Source: Sitta carolinensis (lineage: Eukaryota > Chordata > Aves > Passeriformes > Sittidae). From it: a stretch of DNA of 64,000 nt. Position 1 is the stretch's first letter; the number at the start of each line of letters is the position of its first letter. Of the stretch, positions 15,501 to 28,800 are shown piece after piece. Below the pieces are notes generated by a model. That model saw nothing but the letters and a program-made list of their open reading frames with translations. It was not told the origin of the DNA and did not search any database. Both the position numbers and the translations under genes were made by a program. The DNA lies in the NCBI GenBank assembly GCA_032173965.1, contig CM063284.1:132237125-132301124 (forward strand), given 5' to 3'.

Positions 15501-18500
15501 TGCCTGCCAACTATAAATTCTCCTATAAACGTAAATATGTGATGGATTGACCCAAAACCTTATCTGGAAAATTAGTCAGTTTGCATATTGGAATTACTTA
15601 CAATTGCAGACCTGATTATACAAAATGCTTTGAAATTCAGATTAAAACTTTGGCTTCATTTATAATTTTCCAAATCGGGGATTGTACAGTCCTTGGATTC
15701 TGGTGTAAATTCATCCCCAGATGAGAAGGCTTTGATAAGCAATTTCAGAATGACTGGAGTGAAGCAAGAAATGCGAGAAAGATTTAAGTCTAAGTTCTTT
15801 GTACTACTTCCCAAAGGAATTCGATATTGCTCTGCTCTAAATGAGGGGCTTGTGCAGCTGCTTGGCAGAACCATATGATGGAAGAATGCAATGCACTGGC
15901 TGGTGTTAAACAGAGAGGCTAAACTGCCTTAACCTCCATCATCACTTCCCACTAGCATAAATCTTGTATCTGACCCTAAAAGCCCACAGTAATGAGGACT
16001 CCCTTTATCTAAATTTATTCTAATGTTAAAATATTGTATTTTCCACAACTGTATTAAATTTTCTAATTCTAAATAACTTTTTCTAAAATTAAACCCCAAC
16101 ATTACATGCTTCTTTATTGGCTTTAATTTCAATTTTTTTTACATTGAATAACAGTGTATGTTCCTGGATGATTACCAGTACTTGCCATTATTTTTATCCA
16201 TCAGATTTCATTCTCACTGTAGTTTCTTTCCCCAGGTGAATGCATATATACCTTGGGAAGCATTTTATTACTCTATCATAAATCTGAGATAGCAACACCT
16301 AACAAATGAAACAGTGAGTAGCAGATTCACAGCAATCAAGGTTTGTTCTTGTTTCTAACAGGAAGCAGGCAGCACACATGTGGAACGCTTTGTTTGTCTC
16401 TACATGTCTCTTTCTGTAATAAATAGAAAAATATATATGACAATGTGTCATGTGGATCTGATTCACATTCTCTTAGGAGTATTTGGAGTGACTGTCTTCT
16501 TGTGCCAAAGGTGAGTGCAGAATTTGGGAAGGCATCCCTTCCATAAGCAGACTCTAGATTGGTTGCAGCTTGACTCTTTACGGTGTTCCAATGAAAACAT
16601 GTATAATTTTTCTGCAGCCTTAAAAGGCAAGCTTGAGAATGATACCAAATGTTGCAGCACATGTGTTGATTTGTTATGTTACATTTCAGCTGTTAGTTAT
16701 GCTAATGGAACAGTTTCACATATTTCGTTTTGATGTATTTACTTTCATGGCTATGTCTATGTACTCTCTGCAATTGCCTGGTAACACTGGTTGTATGATG
16801 TTCTGCTGTCACCACCAGGCCAGCACTGGAAATAAGATTAGTAAAAAAGACCTGGGCCTTAAATTTTCAGCCATGCAACCACTGCAAAAAGAATGTAAAC
16901 TGGTGTGAAATGAAACCAAAATGAAAACCATCAGGGACTATAATCTAAGCTTTGGTCTGAAATAAAACACATAGGAAAATGGTGACACAGAATAGATATG
17001 GTCAACGTGGATATGTGCTATGAGGAAGTCCCCAGCCACACACAGGCATGGATAGATGCAGGAGACAGTTAGACTTAAGGGGTCATTCAGTTGCCCACAG
17101 CCTCAGCCCATAAAAGGAGCTGGAGGGGAAAACATCGAAATAGTATAGCAGTTCTGTTTATCCAGTATGAAACAGGAGAGGGAGGAAACCATGCCTTGGC
17201 CTCTGCTTGGATTTTCTGTACAAATAACACTGATTCAGATGAGAATTCTGGACAAATATGCAAAATTCTGTCATTTGCCCAGGAAAACCTCCAAGACGGA
17301 AAAGAAGACAAATTCAAGAATGTTCAGATGCTCAGGAACATGTCATATAAATAGATTACTCTCACCTGCTCTCTACAGACATTAGTTCAAATGATACATG
17401 AGGTAGTTTTACGCTATTACAGTAAAAATTGAAATATGCAGATAGGATATACTCCTACACAAGGTGTATAGAGGAAAATCAGACCAAAGTTTCACAAAGT
17501 GATTTTAAAAGTTCCTCATTGTTCTTCTAATGCTATAGCACTGTTGCAGTTTCTTTCCCTGATGGAATCAATCTACTCTGCCTTCAGCACATCTGTGGGC
17601 TAAGTGCATGCTCAATTAAAATATTCTTTTATAGGAAATATCAGTTCCACTTAACATTAAATGAAGGTATAAAGATCTGTTTAGGGGATGATAGCCACAG
17701 TAAAGATAATAATGTTGCCCTGCCCTGACAATTACAAAAATTAACCAGGGTTAACAAACATCAATTTTCATTATTAAGGTCATTATCTGAGGTCTGTACT
17801 ATGAGAACTGCAATTCTAACCCACACAGGAGATGGAAGGAAAGGTACAGCACAATTAGATGATTTAGAAAAAATGCTCTCTCTGATGTTAACATTAAGCA
17901 GACAGTTTCCAAATATGACGCAGTGTAGCAAAGGGGAGTTTAGGTAAACTGAGTACAATAGATAAAACTGGGAACAGGCAGCAGAGCCTGGAAATCAAAC
18001 TATGCATGTTTAACGTTTGAATCAAGAAATTCCATGGAAACAATCCAAAGAGCTTCTTTTATTGTCCACACCACAGACTTACTTTGGTGTGGATTGTCAA
18101 GATTTGGAAACTTTTCTATTTTCTATCTTCTTTTCAGTCTTTACACTAAACAAATGCATTTGTGATAGGAATGAATAAATGTATTTTTGAAAGAAAAACA
18201 CATTTACAACTTACTTGAGCTTGCTGGCATATTTGAAAGTGTTGAAGGGTTTCTTGGTAAAAAAGCTGATGATAAGCCTGTAGGTCAAACCAAAAGTACA
18301 CGCAGTTCTTCCACAGCTAGAGTGAAAAATATTTTAAGTTATTTCTACCCAAATATCACTTTTATAAAAAAAATTATTTTCCAAGTAATTATTTAGCTCC
18401 TTGGAGTCTTCATAAATCAAGTTCAATTTAAGATGGATTTAATCTTCTGTTGCATACTGGCAGAAAGACAACATATTTAATAGCATTGTCACAGTGATAC

Positions 18501-19782
18501 TCTATCTTTTATTGTATCCTTTATGCATAATTGACCATTAAAATCGTTAACATTTGAAGAATAACTACATTTCAGTGGCATAAAGCCAGTGCTAAAGAAG
18601 AGGTGCTGATAATGGACATGCAGAGTCTGTGCTATGGTAAAATAGCATTTTGCAGCAATAACCAAAATTATTAAATACTGTGTACTTGATGTATTGTACT
18701 GGGATTGTCAAGACATTACATGTATTATTACATGCATTTCTGAGACCCAGAGTCTTGGCCTCATTTCATAAATTCAAATAAACGGCAAAAGATCTTTCAG
18801 AAGAAGTCCCTGCATTCCCCAAATCCTCTGTTTTAATCATGTGTTTATGGGGTTTAGACCTTAAAGATACCCTGAAACCCCCATCACTAACTAATAAAGA
18901 ATGAGTTCCAAAAAGACAAGGGAAAGGATCTTTGTTCCACAAACTGTAGCTTTCCAGACCTGGAACAGGAGTGAAATAGGCTTCACAGCTGAAGAGAAAA
19001 CTTTAAGCAAATAATTTTGAAAGGAGTCTGGTGCCTGGGAAGGCTAGAGACACGTGGGTGGTTGCCTATCTCCAATGAAAAAATAAGTTTCTTTTATTTA
19101 GATTTCTATATATACATATTTAATATTTTTATCTGAAGGTATTAATCTTTGGAAACATTGGCTCTTGCCTAGAAGCCAGAGGCATTTCTAGCTACTGCTG
19201 CTGGATTCCAGGTTGTGCTAGTGGTGAAACAGATGTCCATCTCGATTGCATTCAAACCTCCCCTAAAGACTCAGTTTTTCTGCAAAGCCACTCAATATTC
19301 ATAACTTGTTCCAATTCAGTCTTCAATTTACACCCAGCAATGAATGATAGATCTGCTGACTACAAAGAAGAAATAACGTTATGTATCTCACAAATCCAAG
19401 GAGATTCATGGAAGCATAAGAATATTTTAAAAATATTGGAGATTTTGGACATCACTAACCCAAAAAGTAAGAAGAAATCAGATTGTCATGAGTAATAGCA
19501 CAGCAGCAGATTTCCCATATTTTTTAAAAACTGTTTTTGTGGGTTAAGATCTCATTTCTTTCTGCCAAGTTAAAGGTTAATTTTTAAAAATTATTAGTCT
19601 TTTTTTTTTTTTTTTTTATCCCTGATGGTACAATAAGAATTCCAATAGGTTTGAGACAGTAAGAATCTGACAGCTTGGTTAAGACCTGTCATTAGTTTGC
19701 ATATATATGTGAACAGTTTATTGTTGTTGAGGGACTGAGGTCTCACAAGTAATAATTCATCCAGTCATCAATCTTTACTTTT

Positions 19783-19824
<42 letters not shown>

Positions 19825-22800
19825 CAGTCTGGCCGCCCTCTATAACTTGGCATTCAGTCAATTGTGGACTTAATTATCATAGAGTAGGAAAATATTCATA
19901 CCTTATTCCCTGACTTCTCACAGAATTGTGTGAAGTAGTAGCCTGCTCTGTTCTCCAAATAAAGAGACTGCAGCATGCTTTCAATTCCTGAACCCCTGAA
20001 GACAACACTGCCAGCAGCATTTTGCCCCTGGACAAATAAAACATAGTTATACATCACAGAATAACAGGTTTTCATTATTTTCAAATGTCACAACATTGTA
20101 ATGGAGGGCCATGAAGTGTGCTCAATTACTATCTTCATCCCAAGGAAGTAGACTTCATTTTCTACTACATATGCAATTGCTCATTGCCCTCCAAACCATT
20201 TTCCCACTAAATATTCACATCCAATGGACTAAATCTGATGACTGAAGACATGCAGAGTAGCTAAGTGATCATAGCATCCCTTAGGTGGTTCCTCAATACT
20301 TAAAACAGAAAGCAAACCTGGCCTTAATTATGTCATTAAGTTGTTAGACCTGGGGAATTCCAGTGATAACAACATCAGTTAGCTGTCAAGGGTTGTCTCA
20401 ACTCAGGCTACTGTGTTTTGAATTAAGAGAATTTAAGAGGTGGTTATTTGGTTAAGATTCAAAACATTTAACTAACATGGAACAAAAGATACATCATCTG
20501 GGGTTACACCACTGACATGAGCAACAAAATCATAAGCAATTTAGGGAGACAGAAATCCATGCTCATTACCATGGCTAGCTCCTAGAGCATTTGAGGAAGA
20601 ATACATCCATTTTGTCAATGCTCACAAAGAAGCCAGTAGAGACTTCTGTAAGTAAATTAGCTTCTGATGATCACAAGATAGAAACTATGGCTGATTTTCT
20701 GTCTCTGATGCCAGAAGTAGAAGCAGATGAATGTGGCGGCTGGTAATCAGCTTCTTCCCAAATAGTAACAAGGATGGAGAAGGGCAGGAGGAAACCAGAC
20801 TTTTGAAGTAGAGTAGGAAGATCTCCCCCCTCAGTATGAAGTTAAACTATGAATCCCTGAATTCTCCCTTGCATCATATTTTTTCCTTCTGATGTGATGG
20901 CAAATTGTGAGGTCTTGACTGTACGTTACAATCTAACCAGTGTAAACATATGATATTTTCTTCTGTCAGTAAGAGGGAAACTGCATATGATATGTAAAAA
21001 CTAATAGTTCATGGTGTGAACTTTTGCTGAATATATATTCCTAACTGTAAATGTCCCCTAACTGCAAAGACTAGCCTTTTTTCCTGTCAAAATCAACAAA
21101 GTAAAATGATTGCAGTGAAGTAATAAATAAAGTGTGATTTTGAAGAGCAAAACAAACAAGCACGTGCTCAAGTGCTCAGCAAACCCCATGCACATATGAG
21201 TGAACTCAGATTTCTTAACATTTCTTTTCTTTTAGTTGTAAGTCTATGGGTATCAATACCTCCATGAAAGAGCAGGCAGTTTTGAGACCATTCCACAAAC
21301 GACAAAGGCTTTGGATATATTTTAGATTTCCAGATGTTGACATCTCATATGTTTGATTTGTCAGCATTTTAACAGTTACTGAGAAAAGGCTCAACCGGCA
21401 GCCTGTCTCTCCTGAGGATTTTTTGACCGAAGACCAGCTTAGCAGGCAATAATTCAACAAAGAAAAGAATGAAGTACACAAGCAATAAAGAGAACAGTTT
21501 TCCTCTTATGAATGTTATAATTTCAATGACTTTCTAAGGCAGATTCAGTTTTCACAGTAAGTCTGATAAAATTTCCTAGGAAATAATTCCACTGAAGCAT
21601 TTATCCAGAGAGTTTTCCATAATAGCAGACTGAACATATGGTCACTATGGAAAAGATCAACACTTTCTAGTGAAAATAAACCTCTGTGTGTGCTATGATT
21701 TCCTATCAAACAGGTGACAGATATGACAGAGAAAATGCTGACATTCTAATGATACCTCTGCATCGATAAAATTAAACCAATTTCTCCCATTATTTACTAC
21801 TCCATAGTGCAGAATAAAGTGTTTTAACCCAAGATTCGAGACAACTAATATTTTCCAGCCATACTTACGCGGAGCAGGTCAGCATAGGTGTACTTTCTAT
21901 GACCCTGGTATTTTGAGTCTTCAGTTCCATCCAGAGCTAAGCTATGAATCATGTCTGTGCTCACTGACAGTGGCCTGGATCACAAACAAAAAAATTTCAA
22001 TACATATTTAAGAAAAATCTAGGGCTGCTTATAGAATAAATAAATAAGAAGGGGCAGAAAAGTGGTGTAATGACATAGTGAATAGTGAAGGGAAGAAGTG
22101 CATGGAGTTCAAATTTATAATGAAAAAAATGTAGAAAAATACCTTTTTCATATTGCCTTTTGGAAATCATTGGGATAGCATGACTCTGAGGGTTAGCATT
22201 TGAGACATGTTAAAAGAACATTAATGTAGAGAATATTGACTATTATATAAGAGAACTTGTATTTGGGGAAATAAACCCTTTAGTGTTGTGGCATAAACAA
22301 GAGAGAAACTAATCAGCCAGGGAGGAATTCTCCATGCAAACAATTTGTATCATAACTGTGCTTCACTAAGCAGATAAGTGTATTTAAAAAAAAAAAATAA
22401 TTAAAACAGTAAACTCTAAAATACTTTCATAAATATTTGAGGTATATTGCTGTGCCGAAAGATACACAAGGGACTTCAGTACTTACCACATTCTACTGCT
22501 AGAAATATCATCCCTTTGCAGAATCTGACTTCCAGTGAGAGTAGGTGGTAATCTTGATGATTTCTTCAAAGAGAAATTAGGTTTAGTTAGTTTTAATAAA
22601 GTTTCTGGTGAGTTTGTTCTACTTTTGTAAAAGACATTACAGAAAAATAAGGCAATTCTGATTATTTTTCCAACTTTGTGTTTTCTTTACATGTTCTCAT
22701 TAACTGGTCAAAAACAGTCAAGGATTTTCAGGAGTATTCTTCCTTGTAAACAATATGTAAAATGGCAAGTTGCAAAAATTTCTGAATATTTTTCAAGATA

Positions 22801-25800
22801 TTTCAGCATAGCTTAATAGCCACTACAGCTTAGAAAATGCATTTTTAATAGGTGGAAATATGCTACAAGCACATTGTACAGAACTACAGAGGATGTCAGG
22901 TGAAGGGCATGTGAACATATTTTGTGAAACTTTAGGAAGATAATCTTAAGTCAGCTCACTGCAAGAGAGATACAATCACTCAGACTGGGAGAGAAAGGGG
23001 TCATTTTGCCACACCATCACTTACTATTTTGAACAAGTCACACTCTGACTTTTTTTAGATGGCAATTGCATTCAGAGTGCCCTCAGAAATTCACCCAGAG
23101 CTGCAGCTCTTTCTAAGCTCTTGCAAGCACAGTGTAGCAGCTAGAAGATTCAAAAGTCAAAATTTCTCATGGTAAAAAAAAAAAAAAAATAAGAGCAAGA
23201 AATGGGCAATCAGCTGACTCTCTGATGTTCATGGTACCAGGTCCTAATTTTTGCCAAAATCAACGGGGTCTGGAAAACCTGCAGGTTCCTGTCTGCCTGG
23301 CCTACAGCTAGTCCTGTCTCTTTAGCACACCTTGTGAAATGGTCACTGTAAGACACAGGTGCTTCTTGCTCCCATTTCTGCCATGATCAACAGGAACCTG
23401 GCTTCTGAACCAGTTTTTTTTTCTAAACAGGAAATCTGTCCCACAGTTTTCCTCCATTATCTCCACGAATCTGATTTCAAAGGAAGTTATTGTAGCCCCA
23501 AATGATCAAACCTAAAGTAACAGAGGTGTGTGCTGACAAATCTGTAGTATAGCCTATACAGTTCTTGATACTTGAACCACAGTTTCAATCCACATCCTCC
23601 AAGTACCACATATCCTGAGGCTTAACGCCATATTGCGGAAAACCAGTAGTTTTTATTGCAGTTACCTCTCACACTCAGGCTTTCAAAGAAGAGAATTAAA
23701 ACTGAACTGGCCACCTGAAAGCTACAAATTGTGAAGATGTTTGCTGAATGGCTCATGGCCCTCTGCAGAAAGCAAAAACCACATGTAGATGATTGAAGGG
23801 CTGTAGTGATAGCAAATGAGCAGAATTCGGTATTTTTTACAGACATGAGGAACAGATCCAGATTAACTGCAATGAAGTTGTAGGAATTACTCTGGATTAA
23901 GACAAAGCTGTGTGGTGAAGCTACATTGCTAGAGACTTAATTTTGCAGTTCTGAGAACTTCCAGCTAAAATATCTATCCAAACGACTTAGGAAATAGCCA
24001 GGGTGTAACTGAGAAGATAATTTGACTCAATTTATAGCAACTTGTTGCATGAAGCCTAATGAAATATATTGCATTTTTATATGTAACCATCTTCAATATA
24101 CCGGTTTGCTAAATCTTTCCTGAAAAACCAAGTACCTTGTTCTTATTCCATTGAATTCAATGAGTTTTGTCATTATTTTTGATGGGACAAAGCTTTGTTT
24201 TCCAAAACTGTGATCCTACTTACCTGAAGAAGGGAAGGTGATATGTTAGAATTCTGTGTCAATGGTAACAATGATACTATTTGTGGGAAAGGATCAATGT
24301 CCACTCTTGGTCTCTCTTGACATGCATGCCAGAACTTCAGTTTCGTACTGGCAGCATCTATTGCTGTTGAATGAGTGACACAAAATCTGGGACCCCTAGG
24401 GAGAAAAAAGCTACTAAGTAGGACTTTCCAAAACAATGAAATGCTGGGCGATTTGGCATTTGAGTTATTTTTTACCCCAGTGATGTTGTTTACTGTACCA
24501 AGATACGGTGCTATATGCAGCTAGGATTAAAAATCAGTTAGTGTCAAAGGTATGTTTAGATATTGCATGCTTCCAAATCTAAAACCAAACTACATATAAG
24601 TAAACTTAGGTTGCAAATTCTGCACCATTACACACAGTTGCCTTTCTATCAGTCTGCAGGAAGGTATGCCCCATCCATCCTACAGCAAAGCACAGGAAAG
24701 GACTATAGGCCAGGACAGACACTCACAAGTCATGTGAAGACCCACAATTGCAGGTATTTGTTTAGGCCCAGAATTTGTGGAACCCCCCTGGGGAGAACAC
24801 CTTCAAAAATTTTGCCCAGATTTTGGAAATAGGTTAGATTTTATATCCTCACTTAAGCTGTTAATATGTAAAAGGCAATTTGTATAACAGGCATTGAACA
24901 GTAAAGTCTCAGGGCCAAATTCCATGAAGACATTTACACAGAGCATCCTCAGAACTTGGGAAGGGTAGTATGGGGAACACGTTAGGACAAAATTAACCTC
25001 CTGTGCCTGGAGGGATTTCCCTAAACTTCAATTGAACATTACCCAAGGCAGAGATCCACAAAGCAGCTCAGATGCTCTGGAAGAAAAATAACAAGATAAT
25101 AAATCTGCTCATTAAGGTAGATCTACCTGGCTTCTCAGCAGATGGCAGTGTAATTTAGGCTCAACTAAAAATTCAAGTGCTAGTACTTACAATGGCATTG
25201 CTTCTAATAATTGCAGTGGGATAAGTGACATGAAATAATAGGCTTATCAAGGAAAATGGACGTTTATTAAACAACAGAATTTTATTTCACGTCCATTTTT
25301 TCATACCAGTAAAGAAGTAGAGGTTTCACCACTTCAGGCTGAATCCGTCTTAAATGGGTTATATTCCACTGATCTCCATGCAGTAGTTCAAGTCTGAGCA
25401 ACACTTCTGAACTGAGGAAATAGTCTCCACTACTCAGCAGGTATAGCTTTTTCATCTTACTGAGTTGCCTGTAGTCAACAAAAATAGTCACATAAGCATG
25501 TATCAAATGCTGTAGGCAACTGACTACAGCTCATCCTACTGCTTACACTGCTGCCATGAAACATGTTTTTAATTGCAAGTGGCAGAAGCCAAGATATTTT
25601 TTCCACAAATTAGAGACAGGTTGTGTATAAGAAAAATGTATAGCACTGTACTATCTGAATCCAGCAGGCTCTTTCATTCAAGCAGTTTGTCATACTGATG
25701 TCCTACTTGTGCATTTAACTTCTTTGATTCTTTACTTTCTTTCTGTTGCCATCTGTTTCCAAATCTCTTTCTGACACATCCATAATAATATGATGATTCT

Positions 25801-28800
25801 GACTTCATGTAAGCTTTGCAAACATGACTTTGCAAATAGTTTTATCAGCTTCAGAAGTCATTCCAATCCTTGTCAGGACACACATTTAATTGTGTCTGTT
25901 TATTCAGACATTACAATTTACTCTGAAATCTCAAAACCTGCATCGATCTATCCAGGTTACAAGTATTAAAGCAATGGGAGTAAGTGTAAAATAATAGGAA
26001 GTACCTTGTTTGCCTTGTAGTGTTCTTAAGAGCCTTTAGTCTTTCAATGTCCATCCAGAGCCACCAGTACCTCTCCCCAAGTGTTCCTTTAATGAACTTC
26101 TTGAATCTTTCAAACTGATGTCTGTTGCCAGCATCGTAAGTCCCATGACTAATGCACCAGGCAGCCCTACTGTCTGGCCCAACACTTTCAAAACTTGGAC
26201 TTAAGCTTACTTGTTCAGGACCTTGCTTTCTTACATCTCCCTTGGAGCCCAAGGCTGTAAGTGAAGTAGAACTTTGGTTAAAGAGTGACTCTTCAGAATC
26301 ATGAGCAAATTCATTATTCTCTAACTAGTGTGTAAACACTACAGGTTGTTTTGTGGAACTTCACATTACTTTCAATGTCAGCAGCTGCCTGGTGTGTCAG
26401 TTCTGAAATATGTTCCTTCATTGCAATTTGAGAGGATGCTGGTATGAATTCTTCTGCCATCTGAAAAGTTGTTCTTCCCTGTTCATTTTCTTCTTTTGCT
26501 GCACTGTGCCATTTTGGGTTTAGATAAACTCTTGACTGCATGTGAGAAGGAGGTGCAGCAACGGCCACAGGGCAGCCCTCCTCAGCCTTTCTGGGTCTCT
26601 CACTGGTAACATCAGCTTTTGCAGATTTCCCTGGAGGGGAAAGGAAACTGTTTGTGGCATACCTTAGACAGGTAACCTGCTTCTTTGTCTAACTAGTTAG
26701 TCATTCCTTTCAACTTCCTCTGAAAATAAGCCACTTCTAACCAGAGCTGGCCATTGTCACAGACAGACACTTGGATTAGGAATGTGGCAGATAGATTCCC
26801 TGCTCTGCAATTACATAATTTCCTAACTATATATAGCAAAATGTGTTGATATTAACATAAAAATCATTGTGATTTAAAATATCTTTTCTTAATTCTAAAC
26901 TATTTCACTTGTTTTCACTTGACAAAAAAAAAAAATTATAGCCTCTCAACGCAGGTCTGTGAAATGAAACATGAAGAATCATTTCTCAGAACCTGAGGCA
27001 ATGTGTTAGTTTGACCAATTAGGTCAACTGGGGACAGAGACACATCTCTGAGAATAGAGAGAGAGCTCCTGACATAAGAGCTGAGGCTTCTCTTCCTCTT
27101 GCTACTGTGTAAAAAGCAGAAGCAAGTCTGTGCAATGAGGCATATGCCCATATGTGCATCTGTATTCTCTCTCCCAGAACTTCTGGAACTTGCCAAACAA
27201 TTTCAAATCAAGATTCCAAATGATTACATTTTATAAGATCTATAAAAATTGGCTGCCAAAAGACCTTTAAGTGCCCAACATAAGTACCCTAAGAAGATAA
27301 CTGAAACACATCATATGCGATCAAATACCCAAAGAATCCAGACAAGAAAGTCTTTCAAAACATATAAATGCCTCTCCCCACAAAAAGCCCAGAAAAACTC
27401 AACTGACACTTGCAGATTTCTGTGAGACAGAAACATGTAAGAAAACTACTACTATCACAAAATGACTTGGCTACTAGCTCAAACTTCCACTTAATGTTGT
27501 AGCTATGGAAAGAAACAAATGCCTGTCTGAAGCCTCAGATACCATGTGACACTCAGAAGGTAAGTGGAGTTGACAATTCCTTAGAAGGCCTTTTCTTTCC
27601 AGCTATTCTGAGCTGTGTTATAAACCACAGGGTTGAGCCCTTGTTACTTACCCAGAAGGGGACTTTTTTCAGGTAATGATTCATCTCTTTTATGCTGCCC
27701 AGGCAAATGCTGAGTATCTTGAATTTTACTAGAAGCTATAGGATGCATAGATGAATCTGTAGTTTTCACAGAATCATCTTGTTTTGCCAATGTAAACCAA
27801 TCCTTTACCTGAGAAACTGTAGCCTAGAAAAAGAAGTTTCATAGAACAATTAAAATTTCTCTTCTTATTGCAATATGTCTGAGAGCTACAGCTTACTGTC
27901 CATAGGAATTTTGTGCCCTCTGTTTGTGTCGATTTCTGTAAGGATGCAGAGAGCTGTATGACAGTAGCTGAGCATATTGTCATGTATGAGCTGAGTTTCT
28001 GTTTCATGTATTGCAACTCATTAACTTTCTTCTATAGTACAAAAAGCTTTGAATATAAAAGCTATTTAGAATCAGAAAATGGTATAGGTTGAAAGGGACC
28101 TTGAAGATCATCTATTTCTAACCCCCCTGCACTAGACTAGGTTATTCAAGAGTCAGTTGTCCCATTAGGTTGTGACCTCAGTTATGATAATTCTACACAA
28201 TTCATTCCATCTATCTTGATGTTACACCCACTAAACATGTTTATTTTACCTCGCCAAGTGATACATAGAACTTCTTCATAGTCAATGAAATCAATGAAGA
28301 GTCATCCTCCTCAGGAAGGGGAGAACTTGGGCTTTGCTTCCTTATCCAGGGAGAGTAGTCACTATCTATAATGAAATTTATGCCAGTCTTGCTCCATTCT
28401 ACCTGTGATATCAATTTAGCTAGTCTGAAATTAAATGTTGAGACAAGAAAACAATCAATTTTAGCTTTTAATCAGAGAAACAGTTGATTTCACCACAGAA
28501 TTTGCAATTTTAAAAAATCATCTATCTAAAAATAATGGCTACAGAGAGCTTCATGATCTACTTTTCATAGAATACTGGAATTATCAGAATATCCTGATTT
28601 GGAAGAGACTCATAAGGATCACTGAGTCCAGCAAGGTATTATTTCAGCCTTCACCTACTGTCACATCTGTAAATGCCAGTACTGCCACTGCGCAGCTCAC
28701 CAGCATACAGATTCTGCCCTGGTTGCATTACCAAACTTTACCACTAAAAAATTACTTCTTTTAGGATGATTTTGCATGTATCTCTGCATTCCCAAGCCCT

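Noticed and set aside
16336..16662. 108-codon minus-strand open frame in RGS22 intron 14
   Set aside because: No domain, no splice fit with the flanking exons, and overlapping open frames on the other strand of similar length point to chance.
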